Positions 51,168-62,473 of a DNA stretch of 64,000 bases are shown here, piece by piece (within the stretch, counting starts at the first letter, position 1; the number at the start of each line of letters is the position of its first letter). The stretch spans positions 62,001 through 126,000 of the forward strand of contig DF239171.1 in assembly GCA_000507305.1 (NCBI GenBank), in the 5' to 3' direction. The position numbers were made by a program, and so were the translations under genes. The stretch comes from Breviolum minutum Mf 1.05b.01. Lineage: Eukaryota > Sar > Dinophyceae > Suessiales > Symbiodiniaceae. The notes beneath the pieces were generated by a model. The model searched no databases, was not told the DNA's origin, and saw nothing but the letters and a program-made list of their open reading frames with translations.

Positions 51168-51268
51168 GCTTGGTGGTTGAACCAACCCATCTGAAAAATC
51201 AATTTGTCAAATTGGATCATTTCCACAAATAAGGGTAAAAATAAAAAATGTTTGAAACCACCACCCAG
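51168..51268. repeat. Palindromic element, family A
   Basis: CTTGGTGGTTGAACCAACCC and TGTTTGAAACCACCACCCAG. The stretch 51580-51735 is open in several frames on both strands and was not called. Confidence 0.9.
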
Positions 51269-52013
51269 AAAAACAATGTCAACGTCTTAGAGTTGCGAAT
51301 CATTGGTGGTTTGAAACAAACAGTTGTTGCCCCCCAACATCTAACCCCACTCGGGAGTGATACACATCTCATTCCCACAGTTTCACCGTAGTTTTTGGCT
51401 TTGTGAGTGACAGAAAGATGTTGTTTGAAAAAAATCGCCAGAATTACAATGTTTGTTTGGATTATAACCACTTATATATATATGAACATGGTGGTGTAAA
51501 ATGAAATTGGTTTTAATTGTTTTTTGGTTGCTGACACCCTTAACATGTTCAACCCGGTGGATGGTTTCTTCATCAACAACTAGTATCTGTTGCCCCCATT
51601 CGGTTGTTCTCCGAGACACATTTGCCTGGCACCGTTGAAAACCCTCATGCGCTGCGTGAAGCCCCATAAACCAGGCGATGTTGCGAGTGCAACTGGACAC
51701 AACCTGGATACCCTCCAGGGGATTAACATATCCCACCTGGGGAAAAGGAAATTCATCTTCAAAATGCCATTTTTGGGGGATACGTTAGTTTCCTGGAGGA
51801 TAATTCAAAAACACATGAACACTGCGAGGATGGGGTGATCGAATTTGAGTTGACTTTTTAAGATCTGAAAGTCCGTTCACTCAATATATGCATATATATA
51901 TATCCCATCCCTAAGGTAAGCTCCCCACCTGGTAATCTTCAACACCACAAGAGTTTCATATAAATTATCTAGATCGAAATCATGGGGATATGTGTCATTT
52001 CATAAGAATCTAA

Positions 52014-52075
52014 CGGCACCGCCCCCGCAATGCCAACCTTATTGAGGCATTATTAACCACCATGGATTTTTGAGT
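52014..52075. repeat. Worn family H element
   Basis: CACCGCCCCCGCAATGCC, CCTTATTGAGGCATTATTAAC. Confidence 0.5.
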
Positions 52076-52193
52076 ACTCCCTTAACTTGTGCCTTCTTTC
52101 TTGAGGGTTTGGCACAGGCGGGGTGGTGTTCCCCTTAGATGCCCGAAAATTCCGTCAAATCCAAGGAACTGAACTGAAGATAAACTCATTGAC

Positions 52194-52271
52194 TTCAAGA
52201 TCGATCTGCTGCCCTCGTCGCAGCATTGCAATGGATTGCCTCACGGGGTTTGATGCGTTGGCAAGCTGCAT
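52194..52271 (-). CDS. PPR-like protein, possible upstream exon
   Basis: Minus strand: acceptor TGTCTCCAG/ATG, phase 0; donor CTTGAA/GTCAAT, phase 0 out, matching exon A. It reads MQLANASNPVRQSIAMLRR, then GQQIDLE. The SIAML part could be a PPR second helix. The same bases also read REAIHCNAATRAADRS in another frame, so this is uncertain. Confidence 0.35.
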
Positions 52272-52332
52272 CTGGAGACATCCAGGTTTTGTTTGGATGA
52301 TCAGAGGCTACCAATTCCCCTCGAAAAAGTGA

Positions 52333-52440
52333 CATTATGGCTAATCAACCAACTCCCCCTAACATACCCCCCCCCCGGAAATAGCCGGCCTTGTTAAGGG
52401 CTTATGAACCATTGGTTTCCCTTCATAAGGCCGAAAATTA
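52333..52440. repeat. Palindromic element, family H
   Basis: ATGGCTAATCAACC, GGAAATAGCCGGCCTTG and AACCATTGGTTTCCCTTCATA. 52441-53691 has AT-rich sequence and a TA run (53010-53030) only. Confidence 0.75.
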
Positions 52441-53654
52441 AACCTTGATTTCTGAGGAAGAGCGGTTGGTTGCATCGCTTTTTCGGGTCTGAAATTACAA
52501 CCCGCGGAAAAAAACCTTTAGAAACATCGCCCATTTTAAAGAACCTGATAGGGAACCTGACTAAATCAACGAAAACCATTTATTAATTAGGGATCTTCCC
52601 TAATTTCATGACTTTCAAAGTCCTTCTGATCCAGAAATATTAAATAATATGTCTAGTTTATGGCTTTGAAATGGATTTGGAATGGATTGGACATATGAAA
52701 AACTTATGCCTGCTGAATTTGGTTATGGTTTGGATATGATTGTGACAGGTCGTTGAATGCTGTTGGGTGTGGGTTTTATGTTTTGCTTGTGGTTGTGATA
52801 TGGTTTCTTTTATGCCCTTCGGTGTGTGTGTGTGTTATATGCTTTTGTTATGATATTTTCACGTTTTGCATATTTTTTCTATGCTTTCTTGTGTTTTTGT
52901 TTATTCATAAAAACCATGAAGAGAACGCAAGTGCAAATCCTGCCATCTGACCAAAGCATAAGAAATCCATACGTGCGGAAATTGAGCATCCATAGGAATC
53001 ACAAAAATACATATATATATATATATATATTTATCTTACAATAGGACCTTGCAACTCAAATCAGCTATATACCGGCGCATTTTTTCCTCAATTCTGAAGG
53101 TTTTTTGGGGTGCAAAAAATGGGCTCGGAAAATCGAAGAAAAAAAATCCACACACACACACAAAAAAAAACACCAGCAACATCCAGCAGGGGAAAATTCC
53201 CAACTTTCGCAGGGTCTGGAAATGGTGTTGACCGGGGATCAAAGCTAGGCTCCAACAAACATCAAAAAACGTCTCCCCGGCTGGAAAGGTAGGCTTGCCT
53301 GAACATCAAACCGAACTTGGAAGTTTGTTGCATCCATTTTTTAGGCTCCAGCCGTTAGTGGGTGGTTTTTTTTCACATGAAAGGAGTTGCTACCTTTGTT
53401 CAGCGAGGTTTGTTGACACAAAAACCTGCAACCAATCACGAGAATCTTGCGATTCTCATCACAACAGAATGATTCCCTCTACTCTCCTCATGCCATTCAC
53501 ATTCCAAAAAAAAACTGTTCCTCTTCTTGGTGATTGGGTTTATTTCATTGAAATGTCTGATGATGTTGCAAGTTGTTGATAATTCCAAGCCCCCCGCCAA
53601 GAAAAAAAGATAACATCAAGGGTGCCTCCATTGATTTTCCATTTCAAATACTCG

Positions 53655-53692
53655 ACTTGCAGCACCCCAATGCACCACGTCCAATTGCAAGC
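53655..53692 (-). CDS. PPR-like protein, possible upstream exon
   Basis: Minus strand: acceptor CGTCCTTTTCGTGAG/GCT, phase 0, reading ACNWTWCIGVLQ, then GT donor (CAA/GTCGAG), phase 0. The W-x3-VLQ spacing is PPR-like. A family I element with a T-run ends 44 bases before the acceptor. Short; low weight. Confidence 0.3.
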
Positions 53693-53735
53693 CTCACGAA
53701 AAGGACGAATTTGATGGAAAAATCCCACAGGCTAC

Positions 53736-54053
53736 TTGAGCCACGAAAAAAACCTAAGTGTTTAATAGATTATAACACTCATAGGATGGATGTATGGTAT
53801 ATTTAGCTACATTTGGTTGACTTTTATGGTTAATGTAGGTAAATATACCATACATGGATTCTACGGGATATACATTTCCAAGGTATATTAATTATACTGG
53901 GTGTTATACTGGGATTTAATCAGTAAAACTGGGTGTATAATCTTACTTCCAATATACTGGTTGTTTTATAGATTATAATCCCCACATAATTCCCTATATA
54001 CCCTAAGCAACCAGGGTTTTGTTTCATTGCTCACTTGGTGGCTCATGGTACTT
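53736..54053. repeat. Family I element, expanded, with J inside
   Basis: CTTGAGCCACGAAAAAAACC to TTTCATTGCTCACTTGG; contains J at 53778-53866 and repeated ATACTGGGTGTTATA words. Confidence 0.75.
53778..53866. repeat. Palindromic element, family J, nested in I
   Basis: ATGTATGGTATATTTAGC and GTAAATATACCATACATGG. Confidence 0.9.
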
Positions 54054-54081
54054 GGGAAACTATATAGTTTGAAGTTCCACC

Positions 54082-54193
54082 CCCTCGAAAATTAACATGG
54101 CACCTGAAAATGGGCCGAGGGCCCCCAGAAGGCTGAAAAATAGTCTTCCAAGCATCAATTTTCAGGTGCTTTGGCTGTTTGATTCAGGGAGGG
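54082..54193. repeat. Palindromic element, family E2
   Basis: CCCCCTCGAAAATTAACATGG and GCTGTTTGATTCAGGGAGGG. Confidence 0.85.
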
Positions 54194-54204
54194 TAGGTTA
54201 CAAC

Positions 54205-54298
54205 TGTAATTACCCCCCTGTAAGTTGGTTGATAAGTCTCATAAAGAGGGTTCTCAGCCAACTTAGTAACTAGTTACTAAGTACCATGAGCCACCCAG
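54205..54298. repeat. Worn family C element
   Basis: GTAAGTTGGTTGATAAG and AGTAACTAGTTACTAAGTACC. Confidence 0.5.
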
Positions 54299-54446
54299 TG
54301 TTAATTGTCTGTGCTTGGCTTGTGCTTTCAAGCTGAAAAAAAATAGGCGCTTCATAGCTCCATCTGATCATACAAGAGAGAAGAATAAATCATTGGAACC
54401 ATCACCCTAGAGTAGTTGTGGGTACCAAACATGTACATTGACACAC

Positions 54447-54545
54447 ACACCGAAAACTAACATGTCCCCTAAAAGGGTGCTATTTCAAAGAAAAAAAGTC
54501 TTCCAACCACGAATTGTTCAGGGGATATGTTAGTTTTCGGGGGAG
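54447..54545. repeat. Palindromic element, family E4
   Basis: CACCGAAAACTAACATGTCCC and GGGGATATGTTAGTTTTCGG. Confidence 0.9.
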
Positions 54546-54831
54546 CAATACAAGCTATCAATGGTAAAAGGATGGGTATGCTCAGAAACCTTTGGTCACA
54601 AGAGCAGACCCCATTGCTTCGTTGGGAGAGGCTGGTTTGGTGGTTAAAGTCACCTGGTTGGCTGTCCAAACCCTCCGTATTCAAAACTTACCCCGAAGGA
54701 GTTCCACCAACAAGAAAACGGACCTCGGAAAACCACAAAAACCAAAAACGAAAAAAAATGGGACGTGATGCTCATCCAACTTGGGTGACGGTGACTCCAC
54801 AAATTGTCCTCCAAAAAAAACAACTAAATAA

Positions 54832-54940
54832 ACTAGTTGGTGGTTTCAACCCATCTGAAAGTTTCCCTTCATAAGGCCTTATTCAACCTTGATTTCTGGG
54901 GGGGGGGGGGTAGGTTTGGGGGGGTAAGTTGACTAGCCAT
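54832..54940. repeat. Half A element joined to half H element
   Basis: The left arm of family A (ACTAGTTGGTGGTTTCAACCC) runs at 54862 straight into a family H right half (CTTCATAAGGCCTTATTC to GTTGACTAGCCATGAG). Confidence 0.7.
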
Positions 54941-55284
54941 GAGTATAGAACTCTATAAACAAGGTATTCCCCAACACGCCACAAAAAATGTACATAATCT
55001 TGAATTGGATCAGTTTTTGGAAGGACTTGGCATAAATTTGTTTACTCAATTTCTAATGAATGTCTCAGGTTTTTTGACCGTGCCATGTAACAACATCCAA
55101 TTTGTTCTATTTGAGCCCAACCATGTCCCAAAATGAGAATTCGATAACCCTAGCTGAATGGTAAAATCCTCCCTATACAGGGTGCATGAAAAGATCACGT
55201 TTCATCATAAAGAATTGCCTTCATACCAACAGATTCTAGTTCGGATGTATCTGTTCTCCCAAGTTCTTAAGGAAAGTTGATGTT

Positions 55285-55400
55285 TATCTGGAAAGTGCTC
55301 AACCCCGAGCCAGTTGATAATTTGCTCGTTATTTAGTAGGAAAAATTGGCCACCTTTTGCTCATCCGCTCATCACTAAGCACAGCCCAGTTCTTGTTTCA
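55285..55400. repeat. Diverged repeat (GTGCTCAACCCC words)
   Basis: AAAGTGCTCAACCCCGAGCC, AATTTGCTCGTTATTTAG and CATCCGCTCATCACTAAGC; partly matched at 56275-56345. 54941-55284 shows nothing. Confidence 0.4.
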
Positions 55401-55687
55401 ACAACATGCCACGTTAAAGACAAACCCTCCAAGCGAAACTTCATCTAACGAAACCTCTCTCCGATTCTTGTGGGGATTTGTTTTTTTTCCATCTGAGCAT
55501 TGAAAAAAAACACTGGTTACATGCCATGCATACTTATTTGGTTTACAGGAATCCTGATGAGTCCTGTTGGATATATAACATGGATACAGTACGTAGTACT
55601 ATCTCCTATTTTTTCCCTCAACCAAGGTTTTTTTTGGTTCTTTTTGTTCATCATCTTGTCCTTTATATGTTTTTTCCGCAAAAAAAC

Positions 55688-55785
55688 GCCAAAGGAACTG
55701 GCATCTTGGGCATCTTGCAACAAGTTCTTCACCTTCTCTACTTGCCCCTCTTTGGCCAACACGCTTAAGGATTTCGTTAATAAGC
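55688..55785 (-). CDS. Putative exon, helical-repeat-like
   Basis: Minus strand, 98 bases: strong acceptor GCCTCCTTTCCTGAG/GC, phase 1; donor TTTGGC/GTTTTT, phase 0. It reads LLTKSLSVLAKEGQVEKV, then KNLLQDAQDASSFG. The pattern SxxxKxGxxxxxxxLLxxA resembles a plain PPR or related helical repeat. Phase joins the exon ending 57640. It may be the 5' part of the PPR gene or a separate gene. Confidence 0.45.
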
Positions 55786-55911
55786 CTCAGGAAAGGAGGC
55801 AGCAAATCGGCAGACAGATAACTCTGGTGGCGAGTAGATCATAGGGTGGAACTGTGAAATTGGGATTTTCTTTCATAGCTCCACTTTGCAAAAGGGGCAG
55901 GTATATATTAT

Positions 55912-56020
55912 ATACTGTTGATGGAAGAAATCCGGCTAACCACCTGGGATGTCCAAAACCCTGTAAATCATGCGATGTTTGCAATATCAACTGGTGCAGG
56001 ATTTCTTCCATCAGCCGTAT
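55912..56020. repeat. Palindromic element, family F
   Basis: ATACTGTTGATGGAAGAAATC and GATTTCTTCCATCAGCCGTAT. Confidence 0.9.
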
Positions 56021-56561
56021 CATCCATCATCAAGGTGTTGTCTTAAATCTTAGTTGCAGAAATATCTCACTTCAGGAAGCACATGTTTCTTATTCCTCAT
56101 TTTGGAAGATGATACCAGAAATAAAATCTACTAATCATCTCGTTGTACCTGGAGACGCTTCAACATCAGATTCCTGTGATCCGCTACGCATTCATTCGGA
56201 AAATATTTCAGACGGGAAGGCGTCGCATTGCACTTTCCACTGGCAGGGGCGAGGGCAGATCACCATTTTCTGGTTGGTGCTCAACCCCTACCTACCAGTA
56301 GTTGCTCATTTGCTCGTCAGTTAGGATCCGGAAAATGCTCATCCCCCTCCGTTGCTGCAATGACGACAAGCAGTCACGATCAGCAGCAGCCCAGCTTTTC
56401 ATGATTCAAAGTGGACGAAATAAAACCCCACACAATGAAGAAAACCATCAGGCCACTTCCCGCTACATTTGGATAACCAACCACATTAGTTGGAGAAGTG
56501 GGCCTTGACTGAAAATTTTATATACAACTCTTGAAAGGATAAGCCCCAATGGTTGGATCTA

Positions 56562-56684
56562 CACCTCCCGAAAAACTAACGGCTGGATACCCAACAAAAT
56601 GAGGCCATGTTTGAAAGAAAATACTGCACATTTTCTGGAAAACCATCATGTTTGGTATCTATGTTAGATTTCTGGGGGGTAAAC
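56562..56684. repeat. Palindromic element, family E5
   Basis: CCTCCCGAAAAACTAACGGC and TTTGGTATCTATGTTAGATTT; GATACC/GGTATC core pair. 56685-57639 has coding-like scraps on both strands and no firm call. Confidence 0.9.
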
Positions 56685-57639
56685 CATGTTATAAAGAGTC
56701 ACCCAACAATTCTTCCTAACACGAGCCTCCCAACCACACAACTGACCAACAAACCACCGAAAACCAACAACATCCCTTGCGCCAAAAAACGACAATCGCC
56801 CAACTTAACATTGCCTGGCGCGATGCACATTCACGAATTGAGATTTACATGTCGTGATGATGGACGTTGACAATGATCTTGTTTTTCGAACTGGTAGTGG
56901 ATGATGGGTTTCTTTCTAGGACTGCAGTGCAGCACATCAAGCAAAATGCTCGCAAGCAAACGACAACATTGAAAGTACGGGGGGGGATTCCATCGGAGAA
57001 TTGTATGAATATTTGCTGAACAAAAAAAGATAGAGACCGTGAAGCCCGTTTTTGCTGGCCTGTGGCCATGTTTCCTTCATGCCATTGCCATGGCAGGATA
57101 GTGGCCCGTCCAAGGATCAGTGTGAGGGAAGTCACGATTCCATCACACAGTTTCGCTGATCGAAATTTGAAGGGCCAAAAATATGAAGCACTTATGCATC
57201 TTTAGCTTGAATGTTGTTCCACCATCTTTGTGTCACACTTCCTAGATAACAGCAAGAAACAGGGAAAGCACATTTGAGTGTTCGAAAATAATCGTTGACA
57301 ATGTTTGGAAGGATTGATATTCGGATAATTTGATGTTGCAATCACATGCTATTAGTACTCAACATTTGCTCAACATGTGGGCTTCTATCCTGATGGTCAT
57401 GATTGCATCCTGTGTGATATCCGCATGTAACCTGAATGTTTGCTTTTGCTGATTTTGGGCCAAAGCGACTCGCAAACTGACACCCTTCGTGATCTGGTCA
57501 CATGTGTGTTTTTCATTCACCCAGCTAAAATGGATGTATTCCTATTCAAAATGACGGTTAAGCTAATACCTTACCTCCTACATATCATCATAAATTCTAT
57601 CATACCCCATTTTATACTCATTTTTTTTTGCTTCCAAAC

Positions 57640-57772
57640 CTGGGGAGAAAAACTCCATCAGCTCCGTTCCGCAGGCAGCAAGGCGGCTTCTAAGACCTCC
57701 CGACCGATGGAACTGGCTACCCTCCGAAGCGGCCAAGCTTTCCAATTTCTGCTCGCTGGCGTTCAGACCTAC
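57640..57772 (-). CDS. Putative exon, unknown protein
   Basis: Minus strand, 133 bases: acceptor TTTTTCGCCAG/GTA, phase 0; donor TCCCCAG/GTTTGG, phase 1. It reads VGLNASEQKLESLAASEG, then SQFHRSGGLRSRLAACG and TELMEFFSP. It joins 55785 in phase. The plus strand is also open (GSKAASKTSRPMELATLR) but has no splice pair before the family A element 16 bases away. No family recognised. Confidence 0.45.
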
Positions 57773-57787
57773 CTGGCGAAAAATGTC

Positions 57788-57894
57788 CCTAGTTGGTGGT
57801 TGAACCAACCCATCTGAAAAATATGTCCGTCAAATTGGATCATGAAACCCCAAATAGGGGTGAAACAAAAGAAATATTTGAAACCACCACCCAG
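57788..57894. repeat. Palindromic element, family A
   Basis: CTAGTTGGTGGTTGAACC and ATTTGAAACCACCACCCAG; ends 16 bases before a putative acceptor on the minus strand. Confidence 0.9.
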
Positions 57895-57915
57895 ACAAAC
57901 TTGTAAAAGGTATCA

Positions 57916-58052
57916 AAAGTTGGGCCCCTACCAGTTACAAATTGGGTTTTAACTCCTATAAGTAGGGTGAAATAACCCCAGGAAAACCCAAATATAAGGC
58001 CATTTATAGGTGCCCCATAACTCCATTTATAACTAGTAGGGCCCACCTTGTA
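57916..58052. repeat. Palindromic element, family B
   Basis: AGTTGGGCCCCTACCAGTTAC and AACTAGTAGGGCCCACCTTG. 58053-58815 shows nothing firm. Confidence 0.9.
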
Positions 58053-58815
58053 TGACACAAGAAATCTCTCGTCAGGGGAAAAACAACACAACTTGTTGAG
58101 CAATTTCTACGTATATATAACAAAGGACTTTGTGATGCTTCGGCTACATTTCAGATGAACAATGTGTGTGTGTGTGTTTGTGTTGTAAAAGTTTGTCGAT
58201 ACTTGGCCAGACCGTAATATTGACTGCCATTGCATTGTTTCATGTTGAACTAGTTGGATCAAAATCAGGCAAATCTCTTCCCACAGTTGTTACATTGGTT
58301 GGTGCCAAACCCTCACCCTGTCGTTCATTTGCTTGTTGTTTAGAAGGGAATTGGTGATGCATTGCTCATTTAAGCTCAAGGCCCAATATACCGTTAGTAC
58401 TTCCAAACATGTTATATTGGCATTAAACCTTCAAAACGCCGCGTATAGCAACCCCCTCCCTATTCCAATGGATCCTATAATAACATGCAATGCATATCAA
58501 TTTATGTACTACCTTGTGAAAAAAAAGGGATGACTTCATCAAAATCAAGTGAAACTTCTGGCAAAAATAAAAACTAGATCAACCTCTCCCTAGATTTGCT
58601 TGATTTCCGGCCGTAACGGCTTGCCTTCAGATATACAAAAAGCTACCAACTCCACAACTCCAAAAGTTGGTTTCTAGACTTCCATACCATGACCTAAGTG
58701 GCAACCGAGGCAACCCAGAAAACCCACCCACTCATTGCACTTTTTCAGGGAAATCCATCCCGCAACCAAAAAATATCATATTATACATTTCTAGTTGGGG
58801 GGTGAAAACCGGAAA

Positions 58816-58938
58816 AGGTTGGTGATGTTGAAAATTTCACCAAGCCATCTTCGAAAAATAGGTCCGTTAATATTGGATCATGAAACCCCAAGTAATTAGG
58901 GGTGAAAATTACAAAAAAATATTGAAACCACCACCTAG
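58816..58938. repeat. Family A element, worn left arm
   Basis: GGTTGGTGATGTTGAAAATTT and AATATTGAAACCACCACCTAG. Confidence 0.75.
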
Positions 58939-59097
58939 TTTTGTTAAAACCCCACCGAAATCGGTGGGGTTAAATATTCGCAAGTCAAATTGGATCACGT
59001 CCCCTAAGGTAGAATTGAAGGATTTTTTGCTTCCCGCCAAAATGTGTCCCATGACCCTTGACCCACCATCCAAATCACCACCCTTTTGGCTGTTGCC

Positions 59098-59240
59098 TAC
59101 AAGGTGGGCCCCCTACGATCGTTATAAATGGAGGTGAAATAACCCCTGCAAGTAGGGTGAAATAATCCCAGTTACTCATTTATTGCCATTTATCAGGGCC
59201 CTATAACTCCATTTATAACGAGTAACCGGCCCACCTTGTA
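59098..59240. repeat. Palindromic element, family B
   Basis: TACAAGGTGGGCCCCCTACG and GTAACCGGCCCACCTTGTA; TA at both outer ends. Confidence 0.9.
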
Positions 59241-59393
59241 TCATTCTAAAAAACCCATCGCCTGACGCGGATCTTTTGGAACACGACGTTCTTTCAAGGC
59301 CACTTCGCTCTTATGGTCCTCAACGAGTAACGAAGGAATCCCAAGGGTGTGCAACTTGGCGTTTCCCTTGTTTTCGGTAAGACTTGGAAATTA

Positions 59394-59516
59394 TATCCCC
59401 CCCAAAGTGAAAGAAATGTCGACCCTGAAAAAAAATAGAGCCATTTTCTTAAAAGGAAATGAAAAAAATCGTCCAACCAGCATTTTTTCAAGGGATATGT
59501 TAGTTTTGGGGGGGAG
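59394..59516. repeat. Family E4 element
   Basis: ATCCCCCCCAAAGTGAAAG and GGGATATGTTAGTTTTGGGG. Confidence 0.8.
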
Positions 59517-59626
59517 TGGTTTTTTGGGGACAATTTGTTGAGATTGAAAAAGCTACAACATGAACTCTTAATCAATTGATATCACCACCTTATGGTTGCC
59601 CAAAATGTGTATATTGTAGATGATGA

Positions 59627-59735
59627 GCTCCCCGAAAACTAACGAATATTGCCTGAAAAAATCGGAAGTTGGAAGATGATTCATTTCCTTTGAAGAAATG
59701 GCTCCCTTTTGAGGGGACATGTTAATATCATGTTA
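59627..59735. repeat. Family E4 element
   Basis: CTCCCCGAAAACTAACGAAT and TTTTGAGGGGACATGTTAA. Confidence 0.8.
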
Positions 59736-59739
59736 ATCT

Positions 59740-59900
59740 AGCTAGTGGTTTCAACCCATCTGAAAAATATGTCCGTCAAATTGGATCATGAAACCCCAAG
59801 TTTCGGGATGAAAATTTTAAAAAAAAAATGAAAGCACCAGTTGATAGGTACTTTATCCCATTATTTACAGGGTTTTTGATACATCCCAAGTGGTTGTTTG
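59740..59900. repeat. Chimera of family A and family F
   Basis: The family A body from CTAGCTAGTGGTTTCAACCC runs at about 59833 (AAAGCACCAGTTGATAGG) into family F words (CCCATTATTTACAGGG, CATCCCAAGTGGTTG). Confidence 0.65.
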
Positions 59901-60040
59901 GTGGTAATTTTCAAGGGGGTAAAATTGTATTCCCCTGAGTTACACCGACCGAGTTGTTAGGTTCATGCAAAATGGAGGTCCTTGGAGGTCATTTTAAAGG
60001 TCCAAAAAGGTCCAAAAAGGTCCGGAAAAATCTGCCCACA

Positions 60041-60156
60041 GAAACTAACAGCCAAAGCACCTGGAAATGGATTCTTGGAATACGATCGTTTCGTTTTTTC
60101 GTTTTAAACGGCCTTTTTTTTCAGGTGCGAACTTGCGCTGTTAGTTTCAGGGAGTA
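60041..60156. repeat. Palindromic element, family E2
   Basis: GAAACTAACAGCCAAAGCACC and GCGCTGTTAGTTTCAGGGAG. 60157-61383 has scattered open frames (one with PKRKRKA at 60830) but no supported gene. Confidence 0.85.
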
Positions 60157-61383
60157 AAAAACACCTTGCCGATTCTCCGGAGTCGAATTCTGAAATGTTG
60201 AATAGGACATGTTCTGCCGGGACAAGTTCATGCAGTTCTTGGTTGCAAAAAGATGTGTTGTCTGCGTCTCTTTTTGGTGAGACTGGGCAAATTCCGATAA
60301 TTCCTCAACCTGAGTGAAGGTCATTTTGGGGGGATTCCATGACTAAACCACCGTTTGGGGTGACCTCGCCATAATTTCCCCAGATGCATATACTGCACTT
60401 CAAGGCATGCTTTAGCCAGCTGCTTTTCTGTCATCACACCATTGTAATTGTGATCATTTTACACCCCCTTTTTTTGCCCCGCGAGTCAATAATGTGCAGG
60501 GTTTTTTCCCGTCAAAAACGGGAAAAATGGTCCATGGGTTTTTGCATCGTGGGTGTTTTTTTCATTTGAAAGAGATACATTTGCATCTTGGCGTATTTTT
60601 TCAGTTTCGCTCTGCGCGAATTTTTTGGGCACGTGAAATGTTGAAATTTAGTGCAAGAAATTCTCGAAAAAAGGTGGTTTATGATACATGGGTTGTGATA
60701 AACCAAGTCCAGGAGGGGTGGTGCTGGTGCCACCGCGCTGTCGTCATTTGATGCTTCATCTCATTGGTTGGACTGTGTTGGGCCAGGCACGTCCTGGGAA
60801 AACACATGCGAGGTGGATCAGTTGCAGGCCCCAAGAGGAAGAGAAAAGCATGCAATGATAAACAGGTCATATATCTTAAACAAATATATCCTATAGGATA
60901 TTGCATAATATCATTTATTGTGCATTTACCAATATATCCAATATACAATGCATGCATCATAAGTGGTGGAACACTGCTGGTCCTAAATAAAAAAGTTGGT
61001 TTCTCATTGAGCCACCCACAAGTTTTTCTTCCCCAGTGGCCGCATAAATGTCGGGCTTCTGAAACCCCAAGATGGAAAACCACGCGATTTCCTTAGAATT
61101 TGCTGGTAGCATAGTTAAAGAAAAAACAAAAAAGATGTGAACGGAAAGGTGCTAAAAACCAAGTTGAAAAGTAAAATTCGTCACTTTCCCACGGTTATAC
61201 GACGTATATCTATGTACATCTCAAAGTACTCCCTTAAAAATGCTCACGAAAAAACCATTTGACGGGTCCAAGGGTGAACTCCCCGCGGATCACGTTTCCA
61301 ACCAACCGTTCCCAGTTTTCCAGTGTGTTGAAGTGACGGCCTCTGTCATGATTTCTTAGTGAACGAGAATCATTCACCTGAAT

Positions 61384-61489
61384 CTTGTTGGTGGCTTTTC
61401 ACCAACCCATCTTCGAAAAATATGCACAAGTCAAATTGGATCATTTCCCCAAGTAGGGGTGAAAAAAATGAATTTTAAAAACCACCTGG
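61384..61489. repeat. Family A element
   Basis: TTGTTGGTGGCTTTTCACC and ATTTTAAAAACCACCTGGG. Confidence 0.8.
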
Positions 61490-61689
61490 GAATTTTCTTG
61501 AAACCAACCAGATTCCCCTATGCAAACTACTTTTGATACACAAAATCTGAAAAACCCGATCTGTCACCATTTGAGTCCGACAAACTTCAAAAAGGGCCCA
61601 GTGCGGTGGCTGGCAGTCCACATTGTCCTTCATCTTGGTGCTTGGTGGCAACTTCCAAACGTTCGACTTCATCATGAGCATGGTCAGGG

Positions 61690-61870
61690 TCTCAAGAAGG
61701 GCGAAGCCAGCAAAAAATCAGGAGATTTCCATCCAAAGGGGGATCTATACCATCTACACGATGAGATTTTGAGGGACTTTCTATTGCTGTTGCAAGAAAT
61801 TAAAACGGCGAAGCGTTCCGTTGCCATCCAAGAATCTGAAACATTTTTGCGATTGGGTTCCCCGGGTTTC
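61690..61870 (+). CDS. Possible exon on the plus strand
   Basis: A plus-strand frame open from 61520 to 61954 has a coding-like middle: GLKKGEASKKSGDFHPKG, then DLYHLHDEILRDFLLLLQ and EIKTAKRSVAIQESETFLR. Acceptor ATGGTCAG/GGT at 61690 is plausible; the right end runs into a family G element, so the true end is earlier. Amphipathic Leu/Lys pattern, no family recognised. It would run against the other genes. Confidence 0.3.
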
Positions 61871-61906
61871 CTGATTTTCATCTATAATATTCTATGTGTT
61901 TTTATA

Positions 61907-62012
61907 TGGGTGTTTTTCCTTAAATGGTGGTACCCCCAAAACACTCCAAAATGATCATTCTTAGTAGGAAAACCCATGGTTGTTGGGTACCACCATTTTA
62001 GGAAACACCCAT
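61907..62012. repeat. Palindromic element, family G
   Basis: ATGGGTGTTTTTCCTTAAATG and CCATTTTAGGAAACACCCAT. Confidence 0.95.
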
Positions 62013-62115
62013 ATGTATATAAACTGTTGAAGGATTTCTTCCCAACCGTAATTATTGTTGATGCAAAAAATATCGATCAGTTACCGGCTAGCTTGTGGAT
62101 CATACATTGCAATCC

Positions 62116-62158
62116 CACAAGGTGGGCCCCTACCAGTTGTAAATGGAGTTACTGTATT
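62116..62158. repeat. Left half of a family B element
   Basis: CACAAGGTGGGCCCCTACCAG then TTGTAAATGGAGTTAC. 62159-62473 shows nothing. Confidence 0.75.
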
Positions 62159-62473
62159 GAATCTATGTATTTAGAAAAAAATCTGTCCTTCTTGAAATCA
62201 AAACAACCTGCATCTACAGGCACAAAGCACCCAAATGAAAACCTACATCAGAGTTTCACACCTTAAGAAATGGCCTTCGATTTTTGCTGAGATTTCCAAG
62301 GTTTTTCGGCCCATTGGGAAAGCCAGGAACGGAATGTTTGTATTTGACCTTCCCTTCAAAAGTTCGCGGCGTTTTTTGCTGCATGAGATGACGTCTGTAA
62401 TGCCGTAGAAGGCCTCATGACCACGTATGGGCCGTGTAGTCTACAACACACATCTGGGTGTTTTTGAGATAAC

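Noticed and set aside
55478-55844. Two overlapping plus frames of 96 and 114 codons, Phe/Leu rich
   Set aside because: They come from T-rich sequence antisense to the better-supported minus exon 55688-55785.
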